Source: an uncultured Flavobacteriales bacterium (GTDB lineage: Bacteria > Bacteroidota > Bacteroidia > Flavobacteriales > Flavobacteriaceae). Taken from it: a DNA stretch of 49,287 bases. Of the stretch, positions 36,313 through 43,694 are shown one piece after another. The notes below the pieces were generated by a model that was given only the letters and a program-made list of their open reading frames with translations, searched no databases and was not told the DNA's origin. Location of the stretch: positions 1 through 49,287 of the forward strand of contig CAJXRD010000018.1 in the NCBI GenBank assembly GCA_913058295.1. Reading direction: 5' to 3'. Positions within the stretch are counted from its first letter, which is position 1, and every line of letters begins with the position of its first letter. The translations under genes and the position numbers were made by a program.

Positions 36313-37461
36313 TCATTTCGAATCCAAAAATTCAAGACTGGAGGCGTGAAACAAATCTTCAATAGTTAACTCTTTCTTGCTCAGGCCTTGCTCAAAAGAA
36401 TACCTAAATAAAGTTTCTAAAGCTTTTCGGTTGGATTCAATTCCATAAGGCCAATAGTTTTTACCCATAAGCTTATTGGTTTCTTCTAATGCTTGAGCGT
36501 ACCAAGGCAAGCTGTCAAGTGCCCATCCAATTTTACGCATAAAGGCATAGTCTTGTTTTTTTGATTCTGAATATGCATTAAATATAGCTTCTGCCAACCA
36601 AGGGTTTTCATCTAATAAACTCTTCCTAACCGCTACTGCGTGCATTATAGGAAAGATCCCCGTTTTCTTAAAGTACATTTGTTCTGTTCTTTTAGAATCA
36701 GGAAAAAGACGCTCTACCAAAGGGTTACCTTCCATATAAGCTTGAGGTTCTGCAGCATGGAACAAAGCATCTACCTCTCCAGAAACCAAGAGTTCAGACT
36801 CATCCAAGCCTTCGGTTCCTTTGGTGATATTAATACCATCAGGGTTAACTTGTTCTTGTTTAGACGTTTTTCCAGAAGCTTCCGCTGAAGAATCTTTATT
36901 AGAAATTACCCAATGAATATCCTCTGGGTTTACACCGTATTCATCTTTAAAAATGCCACGAAGCCAAGTTAATGAAGAAGAAGAGTAGCCTGGAGTTCCC
37001 ACTTTTTTACCTATTAAATCTTCGGGTTTTTTTATGCCCCGGTCATTTCTAATAAAAACACTTTTATGCCTAAAAATCCGTACAGGAAAAATAGGCAGCA
37101 AAGTATAATCCCTAAAACCGTCATTGGCATGTGCTAACATAAAAGGATGTAAACCAATTTCAGTAATGTCATAAGTTTGAGGCCCGCTAAAAATATTGGT
37201 GTTCAAATCCCCAATGCTTCCATTTTCATAGCTAATGCTACATCCTTCTATTTTTACTTTTCCATTTATTAATGATCTTAAACGGTTAACAGGATTCCCA
37301 CCAACTTTTAATTGTAGCTCATTTAAGTTAGAACTTTGATTTTTGTTTTCTTCTGAATTAATTGAATTTGCTAATCCACCAACACTAAATGTAGCTATAG
37401 CACCTGTTGCAAGAGCAGACTTTTTAAGAAAATCACGCCTTGAAGAGTTGTTTTTTTTCAT
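36313..37461 (-). CDS. Tat-exported NMT1/THI5-like solute-binding protein
   Basis: A 382-residue protein beginning with a twin-arginine signal (SRRDFLKKSALATGAIATF). The body resembles periplasmic binding proteins of the NMT1/THI5 and 4,5-dihydroxyphthalate decarboxylase-like group: FRHKSVFIRNDRGIKKPEDLIGKKVGTPGYSSSSLTWLRGIFKDEYGVNPEDIHWV, then LLVSGEVDALFHAAEP and LFPDSKRTEQMYFKKTGIFPIMHAVAVRKSLLDENPWLAEAI. No ABC permease or ATPase is nearby, so it is an orphan binding protein or an enzyme of the same fold. It sits between two sulfatase genes on the same strand, 88 bases before sulfatase 1 and 77 bases after sulfatase 2, with a terminator in the latter gap. Confidence 0.78.
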   Translation of the reverse strand: MKKNNSSRRDFLKKSALATGAIATFSVGGLANSINSEENKNQSSNLNELQLKVGGNPVNRLRSLINGKVKIEGCSISYENGSIGDLNTNIFSGPQTYDITEIGLHPFMLAHANDGFRDYTLLPIFPVRIFRHKSVFIRNDRGIKKPEDLIGKKVGTPGYSSSSLTWLRGIFKDEYGVNPEDIHWVISNKDSSAEASGKTSKQEQVNPDGINITKGTEGLDESELLVSGEVDALFHAAEPQAYMEGNPLVERLFPDSKRTEQMYFKKTGIFPIMHAVAVRKSLLDENPWLAEAIFNAYSESKKQDYAFMRKIGWALDSLPWYAQALEETNKLMGKNYWPYGIESNRKALETLFRYSFEQGLSKKELTIEDLFHASSLEFLDSK

Positions 37462-37475
37462 ACTTATAAAAGTAT

Positions 37476-37520
37476 TAAAAAAAAAACAGCTATCAAAATA
37501 AATGGTATGATAGCTGTTTT
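37476..37520 (-). terminator. Terminator after sulfatase 2
   Basis: AAAACAGCTATCA (37483-37495) pairs exactly with TGATAGCTGTTTT (37508-37520). On the minus strand the hairpin is followed by a run of at least ten T (plus-strand A-run at 37476-37486), the classic intrinsic terminator layout. Confidence 0.88.
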
Positions 37521-37538
37521 AAATTAATTTTAATTGTA

Positions 37539-39257
37539 TTAATTACCTCTACTACCCCAACTTTCCATAGATGGATCATAAGGAAGTTCATAGTCCAGAA
37601 ACTCCATAGGGTCAAAAGGTAAGTCACCTTCTTTGAAACGGAATTCACTAGCTTTTTGAACAGCAGGGCGTGGATTTTCTAAACCTGTTAATGGCATGCC
37701 TCTAGGATGTTTCTCATTAGGATATTTTCTAATCATTAATTCATGACGTGCTCTCATTACATCAAACATCGTCTTCGTAGTGAAACCTGGTAACATTTTC
37801 CCCATAACTTCACGAGGATCATTATAAAGATCGTAGAATGCAGCACCACTTAAACCTGGTAATTCTCCTACCCAATGACGCTTAAAACGACCTTTTACCT
37901 GAGCTGCTAATATATCGCCAGTATAGATATTTACATTATCACGGCGGCTAAAAGTGTCTCCGTTTAAAAGTAAAGAAGTCTGATTAACCCCATCAATGAT
38001 TCGATCTGTTGGGATGTATTTTGTTGCACCAGCAAGTGTTGCGAAAGTGGTATATAAATCCGTAACATGAATTATATCACCAACAACTTGATTTGGCTCA
38101 ATTACGCTTGGCCAACGAACCAAGAAAGGAACTCTTACAGCACCTTCAGTAAAGTCTCCTTTTCCACCAGTATGTAATGTTTCCACCATTCCATCTGGTC
38201 CGTGATGTGTCATAGGTCCATTGTCTGCCATTAGTATCACTAAGGTGTTTTCTTCTACTCCTTCATCCTTAAGTGTTTGCAGTAGTTCTGGTATCCATTG
38301 GTCAAATCCCACAAGAAATTCGTGTAGAATACTAGCAGAAACTGATTTTTTTGCTACGCCAGGTTGCGTACCCAAGAAAGAAGCAGCAATAGGCTGATAG
38401 CTAATAAAGAATGGTTTGTCTGCAGCAACACTTTTTTTAATAAAATCTAAGGTTCTTTTTTGACATTCACCTTCCATTGCATAATAATCATCTTCGTTTG
38501 GTGGGGTTCCCCATTCTCTAGTAGGACCATTTTTTGTTCCTTCTAAAGCCCAAACATAACCGGATGGTCTCCAACCCGGATCCATATCATAAGGATCATC
38601 AGGATACAAACTTGGATCTACAGATGTTGGTAACATAGGTCCTAATTCTCCACGAGTTACATATAGACTAGGTACTTGATTGTAAGGAGCCCAAAGCGCT
38701 TCATCATAACCCATATTGGTCATATAACTTTGCTCAATATCCCCTAAATGGCCTTTGCCGTAAAAGGCTGTTGCGTAACCAGCGTCGCTTAATACTTCTG
38801 CAATGGTGGTTTCTTTTTCGCTCATTCCTCCATATTCATATGGGAAACTTACGGTATACATTCCAGATCTCACCGCATGTCTACCAGTTTGAAAAGCAGC
38901 TCTAGTAGGTGTACAAGAAGGTTCTGTGTACATACGAGAGTAATATTGCCCTTCTGCTGCAAATTTATTCATGTTGGGAGTTTTAAAACCTCTGGAAGCC
39001 TGTATTTGAGGAACTCCAATTTCTCCAACAGCAGTGTCATCCCACATTATGTGTACAATGTTTGGCTTAGAGCCGTGCTTTTTTTCAAGATCTGCGAGCT
39101 TCTTTTGAATCTCTTTGTCTTGCTGTTCCCATTTATCCCCGTGTTGTGCTTTTAGAATATAATATTCCGCATCATGCACAATTTTATCTTGTGCAATAGC
39201 AGGAATAAGGCCCAAAAGGAATATCCCGATGGCTGCTGTGATTTTTAGTTTTGTCAT
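37539..39257 (-). CDS. Type I (formylglycine) sulfatase, exported, paralogue 2
   Basis: A 572-residue protein with a signal peptide (cleavage near AIAQ, residue ~23). Catalytic Cys115 lies in CTPTR (MYTEPSCTPTRAAFQTGRHAVRSG). The metal-site Asp pair (IMWDDTAVGE), MADNGPM and GGKGDFTEGAVRVPFLVRWP are all present. It is clearly paralogous to the 34593-36224 product, with the same N-terminal extension and the shared tail motif D-VNQTSLLLNGDTFSRRDNV-IYTG. It is longer at the C-terminus (DYELPYDPSMESWGSRGN). Divergent from an AraC-type regulator gene, so probably the lead gene of the inducible sulfatase locus. Substrate unknown. Confidence 0.88.
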   Translation of the reverse strand: MTKLKITAAIGIFLLGLIPAIAQDKIVHDAEYYILKAQHGDKWEQQDKEIQKKLADLEKKHGSKPNIVHIMWDDTAVGEIGVPQIQASRGFKTPNMNKFAAEGQYYSRMYTEPSCTPTRAAFQTGRHAVRSGMYTVSFPYEYGGMSEKETTIAEVLSDAGYATAFYGKGHLGDIEQSYMTNMGYDEALWAPYNQVPSLYVTRGELGPMLPTSVDPSLYPDDPYDMDPGWRPSGYVWALEGTKNGPTREWGTPPNEDDYYAMEGECQKRTLDFIKKSVAADKPFFISYQPIAASFLGTQPGVAKKSVSASILHEFLVGFDQWIPELLQTLKDEGVEENTLVILMADNGPMTHHGPDGMVETLHTGGKGDFTEGAVRVPFLVRWPSVIEPNQVVGDIIHVTDLYTTFATLAGATKYIPTDRIIDGVNQTSLLLNGDTFSRRDNVNIYTGDILAAQVKGRFKRHWVGELPGLSGAAFYDLYNDPREVMGKMLPGFTTKTMFDVMRARHELMIRKYPNEKHPRGMPLTGLENPRPAVQKASEFRFKEGDLPFDPMEFLDYELPYDPSMESWGSRGN

Positions 39258-39306
39258 TGTTAATTTTTTTAATTGAAACTTGATGATAAGATATTATAAA
39301 TGTACA

Positions 39307-39314
39307 CAAATTTA
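39307..39314 (-). promoter_or_regulatory. Candidate -7 promoter element for sulfatase 2
   Basis: The minus strand reads TAAATTTG, matching TAnnTTTG, 50 bases upstream of the start at 39257. It lies within the 103-base divergent region shared with the AraC gene, where a regulator-binding site would be expected; no clear direct or inverted repeat was found. Confidence 0.4.
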
Positions 39315-39360
39315 ATAGTTATAATTTTTATCATATATCAAAAAACCGCAACTTTGAAGA

Positions 39361-40302
39361 ATGAGGCAAAACAATAATTTTGAATTAGTTAATCTTAATA
39401 ACCTTAGTTTATTCGAATTTAACCGAATTATTGAAGCTTGGAACCTTAACTTTATCCAACTTAGGTCTGGTAAATTTTCCGCAAAGCTCTCACAAATAAT
39501 TTATCCAGATTTTCAATTGGGCTATGCTAAATTCAATACTGCTGTAAAACAAGAGGGTCTTTCTCCTGAGGGAGTATGGACATTTGCTTTTGTAAACGAT
39601 ATAAAAATACATTGGAGAAATTATAGGGTGGAGCCTAATTCGATTATTATTTATGCACCTGGTTCTGAAATAAACGCTGTAAGTGAAGCTAATTTTGAAG
39701 TGATGACCTTTTCCATTTCTGAATACTATTTATTAGAAATCGCAAAGCAAGAAGGGGTGGAAAGTTTTATTGAATCCTTAAAAACTATTGAGATATTAGT
39801 TTCCAAAGATTCCCAATGGACAGAATTAAGAAACACTATTTTTTATGAAATAAATATACAACTACAAGATCCAAATAATAAGAACGATGCGTCTTTTAAA
39901 GAATCATTTACTATAAAACTTTTAGGGCTATTAAGAAACGCAACAGTTAGCACGAAGAAAGTAAGTGGTAAAAAAAGGTTGAAGTTATTGCATAATGCAG
40001 AGCAATATATTTTGCAAAATATAACAGAACCAAATACAGTAGTTACTATTGCTTCTTTTCTAAAGGTAAGTGAAAGGACATTGCTTTATGCGTTTAGAAA
40101 TAGATTTGATATGAGTTCTAAAGCATATATGCTAGTTTTAAAATTGAATCATGCACACCATAGATTACACCAAGAAAATAATACGAGATTCATATCTTCA
40201 ATTGTAAAAGACAGTGGCTTTTGGCATATGGGGCAATTTTATAAAGACTATAAAAAGTTTTTTGGAGAATTGCCCTCAAAAACACTTAATCCTAATAAAT
40301 AA
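39361..40302 (+). CDS. AraC family transcriptional regulator
   Basis: A 313-residue protein with a cupin-like sensory half (about residues 1-195) and a C-terminal AraC DNA-binding domain of two helix-turn-helix motifs (about 215-313: ITEPNTVVTIASFLKVSERTLLYAFRNRFDMSSKAYMLVLKLNHAHHRL and SIVKDSGFWHMGQFYKDYKKFFGELPSKTL). It is transcribed divergently from sulfatase 2 across about 100 bases, so it is the likely local regulator of the sulfatase locus. The ligand may be a sulfated compound or its product, but that is inference. Confidence 0.88.
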   Translation: MRQNNNFELVNLNNLSLFEFNRIIEAWNLNFIQLRSGKFSAKLSQIIYPDFQLGYAKFNTAVKQEGLSPEGVWTFAFVNDIKIHWRNYRVEPNSIIIYAPGSEINAVSEANFEVMTFSISEYYLLEIAKQEGVESFIESLKTIEILVSKDSQWTELRNTIFYEINIQLQDPNNKNDASFKESFTIKLLGLLRNATVSTKKVSGKKRLKLLHNAEQYILQNITEPNTVVTIASFLKVSERTLLYAFRNRFDMSSKAYMLVLKLNHAHHRLHQENNTRFISSIVKDSGFWHMGQFYKDYKKFFGELPSKTLNPNK

Positions 40303-40333
40303 TTTACTCTATAGCTGCATTCAATCAAATTTG

Positions 40334-40341
40334 TATCTTTG
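40334..40341 (+). promoter_or_regulatory. Candidate -7 promoter element of the Gly/Tyr-rich lipoprotein gene
   Basis: TATCTTTG matches TAnnTTTG, 27 bases before the start at 40369; no clear -33 TTG is present. Confidence 0.42.
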
Positions 40342-40368
40342 AGTCATATTTAAACAAAAAAAATAATT

Positions 40369-41055
40369 ATGAAAAAAACAATGTATTCCATACTCCTTTT
40401 TGGATTTGCAATTTTACTTACTGGATGTTCTGGTATTAGTGTATTAGATTCTTGGCAAGGGGAAAATCTAACATCTATTAAGGATAAAAACATCTTGGTA
40501 ATTGCTAGAACTGATAATGCTCAAGCAAGAAGAGCTTTTGAAGATGCTATGGCAAACGATTTAAGAGCTGGGGGATTGAAAGCTGTAGAAAGTTATTTAA
40601 AATTTCCTGATGTAGATCCTAATGATAAAAAATCTGTAGAAAATGCAAATAAAGTAATACAGGAATTAATAGAAAAAGAAGGTTTTCACGGTGTTTTAAT
40701 CTCTGTTGTTAAAGATTATAGTGAAGCAGTAGTTACGGAAGAATCTGGAGGCTATTACGCTGGAGCATCTTATGGTGGTTATGGTGGATATGGATATTAC
40801 CCAGGTTATTATGGTGGGTTTTATGGTTATTATGGAAACCGTATGTCTTATTCTACTCATGGTTCTTATGTTCCTAGTAGTTCTACAACAAGAGTTTCTA
40901 AAACCTATATATTAGAAACATTAATTTATAATTTAGATCAGCCAGAAGATAAGCAACTAATAGGCTTAATAACTTCAAAAGTGGTGGATCCTACTAGTGT
41001 TACAAAAACTGCAAAGTCTTATTCTAAAGCGGTCTTTAAAAGTTTAAAGAAGTAA
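40369..41055 (+). CDS. Lipoprotein with a Gly/Tyr-rich loop, function unknown
   Basis: A 228-residue protein with lipoprotein signal MKKTMYSILLFGFAILLTGCSG (lipidated Cys about residue 20). The first part (VLDSWQGENLTSIKDKNILVIARTDNAQARRAFEDAMANDLRAGGLKAVES) and the last part (YILETLIYNLDQPEDKQLIGLITSKVVDPTSVTKTAKSYSKAVFKSL) flank a loop, about residues 125-165, very rich in Gly and Tyr (SYGGYGGYGYYPGYYGG). The overall layout recalls DUF4136-type lipoproteins, but I do not make that assignment. Likely attached to the outer membrane. A plus-strand terminator follows. Confidence 0.75.
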   Translation: MKKTMYSILLFGFAILLTGCSGISVLDSWQGENLTSIKDKNILVIARTDNAQARRAFEDAMANDLRAGGLKAVESYLKFPDVDPNDKKSVENANKVIQELIEKEGFHGVLISVVKDYSEAVVTEESGGYYAGASYGGYGGYGYYPGYYGGFYGYYGNRMSYSTHGSYVPSSSTTRVSKTYILETLIYNLDQPEDKQLIGLITSKVVDPTSVTKTAKSYSKAVFKSLKK

Positions 41056-41078
41056 TTAATCAAAGGTTAATAATTTCT

Positions 41079-41115
41079 AACCGTCAAGTCTAATATAGAT
41101 TTGGCGGTTTTTTTT
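41079..41115 (+). terminator. Rho-independent terminator
   Basis: AACCGTCAA (41079-41087) pairs with TTGGCGGTT (41101-41109, one G-U pair) and is followed by a run of T to 41115, ending the Gly/Tyr-rich lipoprotein gene. Confidence 0.8.
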
Positions 41116-41164
41116 ATAAATTGCTGCTTTTAAAAAGCCCTTAATTATTTGAAATTTTATAGAT

Positions 41165-41845
41165 ATGTTAAAGAAAATCTACCATTATCGTTTTGAGATC
41201 TTTTTAATATCCCAGATGTCGATTCTTTTTGGAAGTTTAGTGTTTCCTTCAGATTTATATGAAAATACATTATCCCAATTATTTTTATTTTTCAATGTAA
41301 TCGCTGGGATCAATTTAATTAGTAAAAAAACAAAACTCCTTTGGTTTTTTCTAGTTTTATTGATAATTGAAGGTGTTTTAATTGGCTTTTCATTTTTAGA
41401 AAATAGAGATATGCTGCGTATCGATAAAATTAGTTTTTTTGTTTATTATTTGTTTTATTTAATTGTTGCCTTTGAAATTATTAAACACGTCTGGCTTTCC
41501 GAACGTGTAAATAAAAATGTAATATTTGGACTTATAAGCGGGTATATATCTTTAGGGTTTTTAGGCTTCTTTATTTTTTTAAGTGTAGATCTTTGGTCCC
41601 CAAACTCATTTAATGGCATTAGTGTTTCTAAAATTAGTGGATTAGCTGCTAAAGAAGAATTGATGTATTTTAGTTATATCACCTTAATGTCTATTGGATA
41701 TGGGGATATTACTCCAAAAACTCTAATAGCACAAAAAGCGGCCATATTTATAGGGTTAATGGGTCAGTTTTATATGGTAATAATTACTGCAGTTATTGTT
41801 GGGAAATATATTAGTCAAACCAAACAAAAAAACAATATAGACTAG
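41165..41845 (+). CDS. Small potassium-channel family membrane protein
   Basis: A 226-residue protein with about six hydrophobic helices. The last two flank a pore loop, LMYFSYITLMSIGYGDITPKTLIAQ, carrying the K+ selectivity filter in the form SIGYGD (Ser in place of the usual Thr). It lacks an S4 row of arginines and has no cytoplasmic RCK/TrkA-N domain, so it resembles the Ion_trans_2-type channels with extra N-terminal helices. A short basic tail (KYISQTKQKNNID) closes it. Role: passive K+ flux across the inner membrane. The gene ends ten bases from the convergent di-heme peroxidase gene. Confidence 0.82.
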   Translation: MLKKIYHYRFEIFLISQMSILFGSLVFPSDLYENTLSQLFLFFNVIAGINLISKKTKLLWFFLVLLIIEGVLIGFSFLENRDMLRIDKISFFVYYLFYLIVAFEIIKHVWLSERVNKNVIFGLISGYISLGFLGFFIFLSVDLWSPNSFNGISVSKISGLAAKEELMYFSYITLMSIGYGDITPKTLIAQKAAIFIGLMGQFYMVIITAVIVGKYISQTKQKNNID

Positions 41846-41855
41846 ATTAGTCGAT

Positions 41856-42926
41856 CTAATTAGGGTTTTGAAAATCTGGATTTGTTGTAAACTCAGGTTC
41901 CGATAAGGATAGTAAAAAGGCTTTTAAATCTGCCTTGTCTTCAGTACTTAAATTAACTCCTCCGTCTGCAACAGTTTTCATTAAGGGATCTATAGTACTT
42001 GATGAGACCAAACCTTCACTATAATGATTAATTACATCGTCTAAAGTAGCAAATCTGCCATCGTGCATATAAGGAGCAGAGTATGCTAAATTTCGTAAGG
42101 ATGGTGATTTAAATTTTCCATGATCCAAAGGGTCATTGGTGACTTCTCCTAAGCCAAGATCTTCAAAAGAAGAGTCTAAGCCATTGTTATGAAAAACATT
42201 ATCGGTCCATAATGGATTTGCATCACTGCCGTGACAATGAAAACAATCTCCTTTATTTTCATCCATAAAAATATTGAAGCCATTAAGCTCAGAATCTGTA
42301 AGAAGAATTTCACCTAAAAGATGTTTATCAAATCTGGAGTTTCCTGAAATTAATGTTCTTTCAAACTGTGCTAAGGCATTAGTAACTAGCACTGAATCTA
42401 TTGTTGAGGTGCCGAAAGCTTCTAAAAATAAATCTGGATAATTTTCGGTAGCTTGTAAACTTGCCACTGCATTTGGCCAAGTATTGTTCATCTCTATAGG
42501 ATTAACAACAGGTCCAAAAGCTTGATCTTCTATACTTAAAGCTCTTCCATCCCAAAAGAATTTCTCATTAAAATTCCAAGCCACATTAAAAACAGGCATG
42601 GCATTTCTATTACCAATAGAACCATCTATTCCTGTACTAAACCGATCTGGATCCGTAAAAGCATTTTCAGCAAAGTGACAATCTGCACAAGCTTGTGTTC
42701 CATCCCCTGATAATAGAGGCTCATAAAATAATTTTCTCCCCAAAGCAATACCCTCAACAGTTTGAGGGTTATTTGCTGGAATTAATGGGGCTGGTAATAA
42801 TAAATCGAATATCTCAGGCACTTCTAAACCTACTTCTGTTGGACTATAATCTGGTCCAGAATCATCATTGGAACAAGAAAATAGAGTTATAGATAGAAAT
42901 GCTAAAGTTATAAGATTTAATTTCAT
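41856..42926 (-). CDS. Di-heme cytochrome c peroxidase family lipoprotein (MbnH/MauG-like)
   Basis: A 356-residue protein with lipoprotein signal MKLNLITLAFLSITLFSC. Two c-type heme motifs are present: CADCH (residues 80-84) and CFHCH (228-232). A C-terminal segment, SAPYMHDGRFATLDDVINHY, is typical of the family and supplies axial-ligand candidates. Bacterial di-heme peroxidases reduce H2O2. The MauG and MbnH branch instead uses peroxide to oxidise residues of a partner protein. The gene follows six bases after an MbnP-like gene, the arrangement seen for MbnP-MbnH, in which MbnH converts a tryptophan of MbnP to kynurenine. I therefore favour the MbnH branch. It acts in the periplasm or outer membrane. 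Confidence 0.85.
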   Translation of the reverse strand: MKLNLITLAFLSITLFSCSNDDSGPDYSPTEVGLEVPEIFDLLLPAPLIPANNPQTVEGIALGRKLFYEPLLSGDGTQACADCHFAENAFTDPDRFSTGIDGSIGNRNAMPVFNVAWNFNEKFFWDGRALSIEDQAFGPVVNPIEMNNTWPNAVASLQATENYPDLFLEAFGTSTIDSVLVTNALAQFERTLISGNSRFDKHLLGEILLTDSELNGFNIFMDENKGDCFHCHGSDANPLWTDNVFHNNGLDSSFEDLGLGEVTNDPLDHGKFKSPSLRNLAYSAPYMHDGRFATLDDVINHYSEGLVSSSTIDPLMKTVADGGVNLSTEDKADLKAFLLSLSEPEFTTNPDFQNPN

Positions 42927-42932
42927 AATATA

Positions 42933-43694
42933 TTAGTTTGTTACAACATCAACACTAAATACGTTTTGTCCATTTTGGTTCATCTTTTTTTGAGCATCGT
43001 AATTCATCATTAAGCCACCGTTTAGTACATTTAAATCCCAAGTATTTGGATTTTTATACCATTCAGCGATATTCATTTTAATGTCAATTGTAGAATTACT
43101 ATTTATGGAAAGGCCATCTAAATCTACAGAGATAAAGTTTTGCTCAAACACACCTGGACTTACTCTTGCAGTACCGTTATGATAAGCAAAAGGTTGAGGG
43201 GCGCCATTAGTGTCTTTATAAAATCCTTCTTGTTGCATAAAATGGTAACCACCACCTAACATATCAGGCCATGCCCATTCTGCTACGTTTAAATCTGTGT
43301 ATGCATCATCAATATTGTCTTCTTCATTAAATCCATATACAAATGTAATACGAGTATAAGTTCCTGGAGGAAATACTGCGTTTTTTGTAAAACTTAATGT
43401 ATTGTCATCTGAAAGGTCTACTAAATTGTATCCAGGTAATTCGATTGCATCTCCAAATGAATTATAAAGAGTAACTTTTGAAATTAAGTATCTTAATTTT
43501 GAAATTGTTAAAACATCTCCGTTTTGATTAGTGAATTCTGTAGTGCCAAAATCTGCTGCAGTTACATTAGTTCCATCCCAATTTTGAGATAAAACAATAG
43601 ACATTACTACGTTAGAAGGCGAATCATCATCGTCATTACAGCCAACAAAAGCAATGGCTAAGATTAATAATAGGGCAATTTTTTTCATTTTCAT
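42933..43694 (-). CDS. MbnP-like lipoprotein
   Basis: A 253-residue protein with lipoprotein signal MKMKKIALLLILAIAFVGC (lipidated Cys about residue 19). Family-type features are KLRYLISKVTLY (about 66-77), VFPPGTYTRITFVYGFN, the aromatic block WAWPDMLGGGYHFMQQEGFY (140-159) and YHNGTA (171-176). These match the MbnP family, periplasmic copper-associated proteins first seen beside methanobactin genes but widespread without them. Tryptophans at 140, 142, 212 and 219 are candidates for oxidation by the di-heme enzyme encoded next. The ATG overlaps the upstream stop (ATGA), so translation is coupled. No methanobactin genes are present. Confidence 0.8.
   Translation of the reverse strand: MKMKKIALLLILAIAFVGCNDDDDSPSNVVMSIVLSQNWDGTNVTAADFGTTEFTNQNGDVLTISKLRYLISKVTLYNSFGDAIELPGYNLVDLSDDNTLSFTKNAVFPPGTYTRITFVYGFNEEDNIDDAYTDLNVAEWAWPDMLGGGYHFMQQEGFYKDTNGAPQPFAYHNGTARVSPGVFEQNFISVDLDGLSINSNSTIDIKMNIAEWYKNPNTWDLNVLNGGLMMNYDAQKKMNQNGQNVFSVDVVTN

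Noticed and set aside
30033-40302. SulP transporter as the sulfate importer of the sulfatase locus
   Set aside because: It is convergent with the locus, separated by a bidirectional terminator, and SulP substrates include bicarbonate; no sequence evidence links them.
31951-40302. A classical polysaccharide utilisation locus
   Set aside because: No SusC/SusD pair, glycoside hydrolase, polysaccharide lyase or carbohydrate-binding module was found in the locus.
41856-43694. A methanobactin biosynthesis operon
   Set aside because: No MbnA precursor, MbnB/MbnC or associated transporter is present; only the MbnP- and MbnH-like genes are found.
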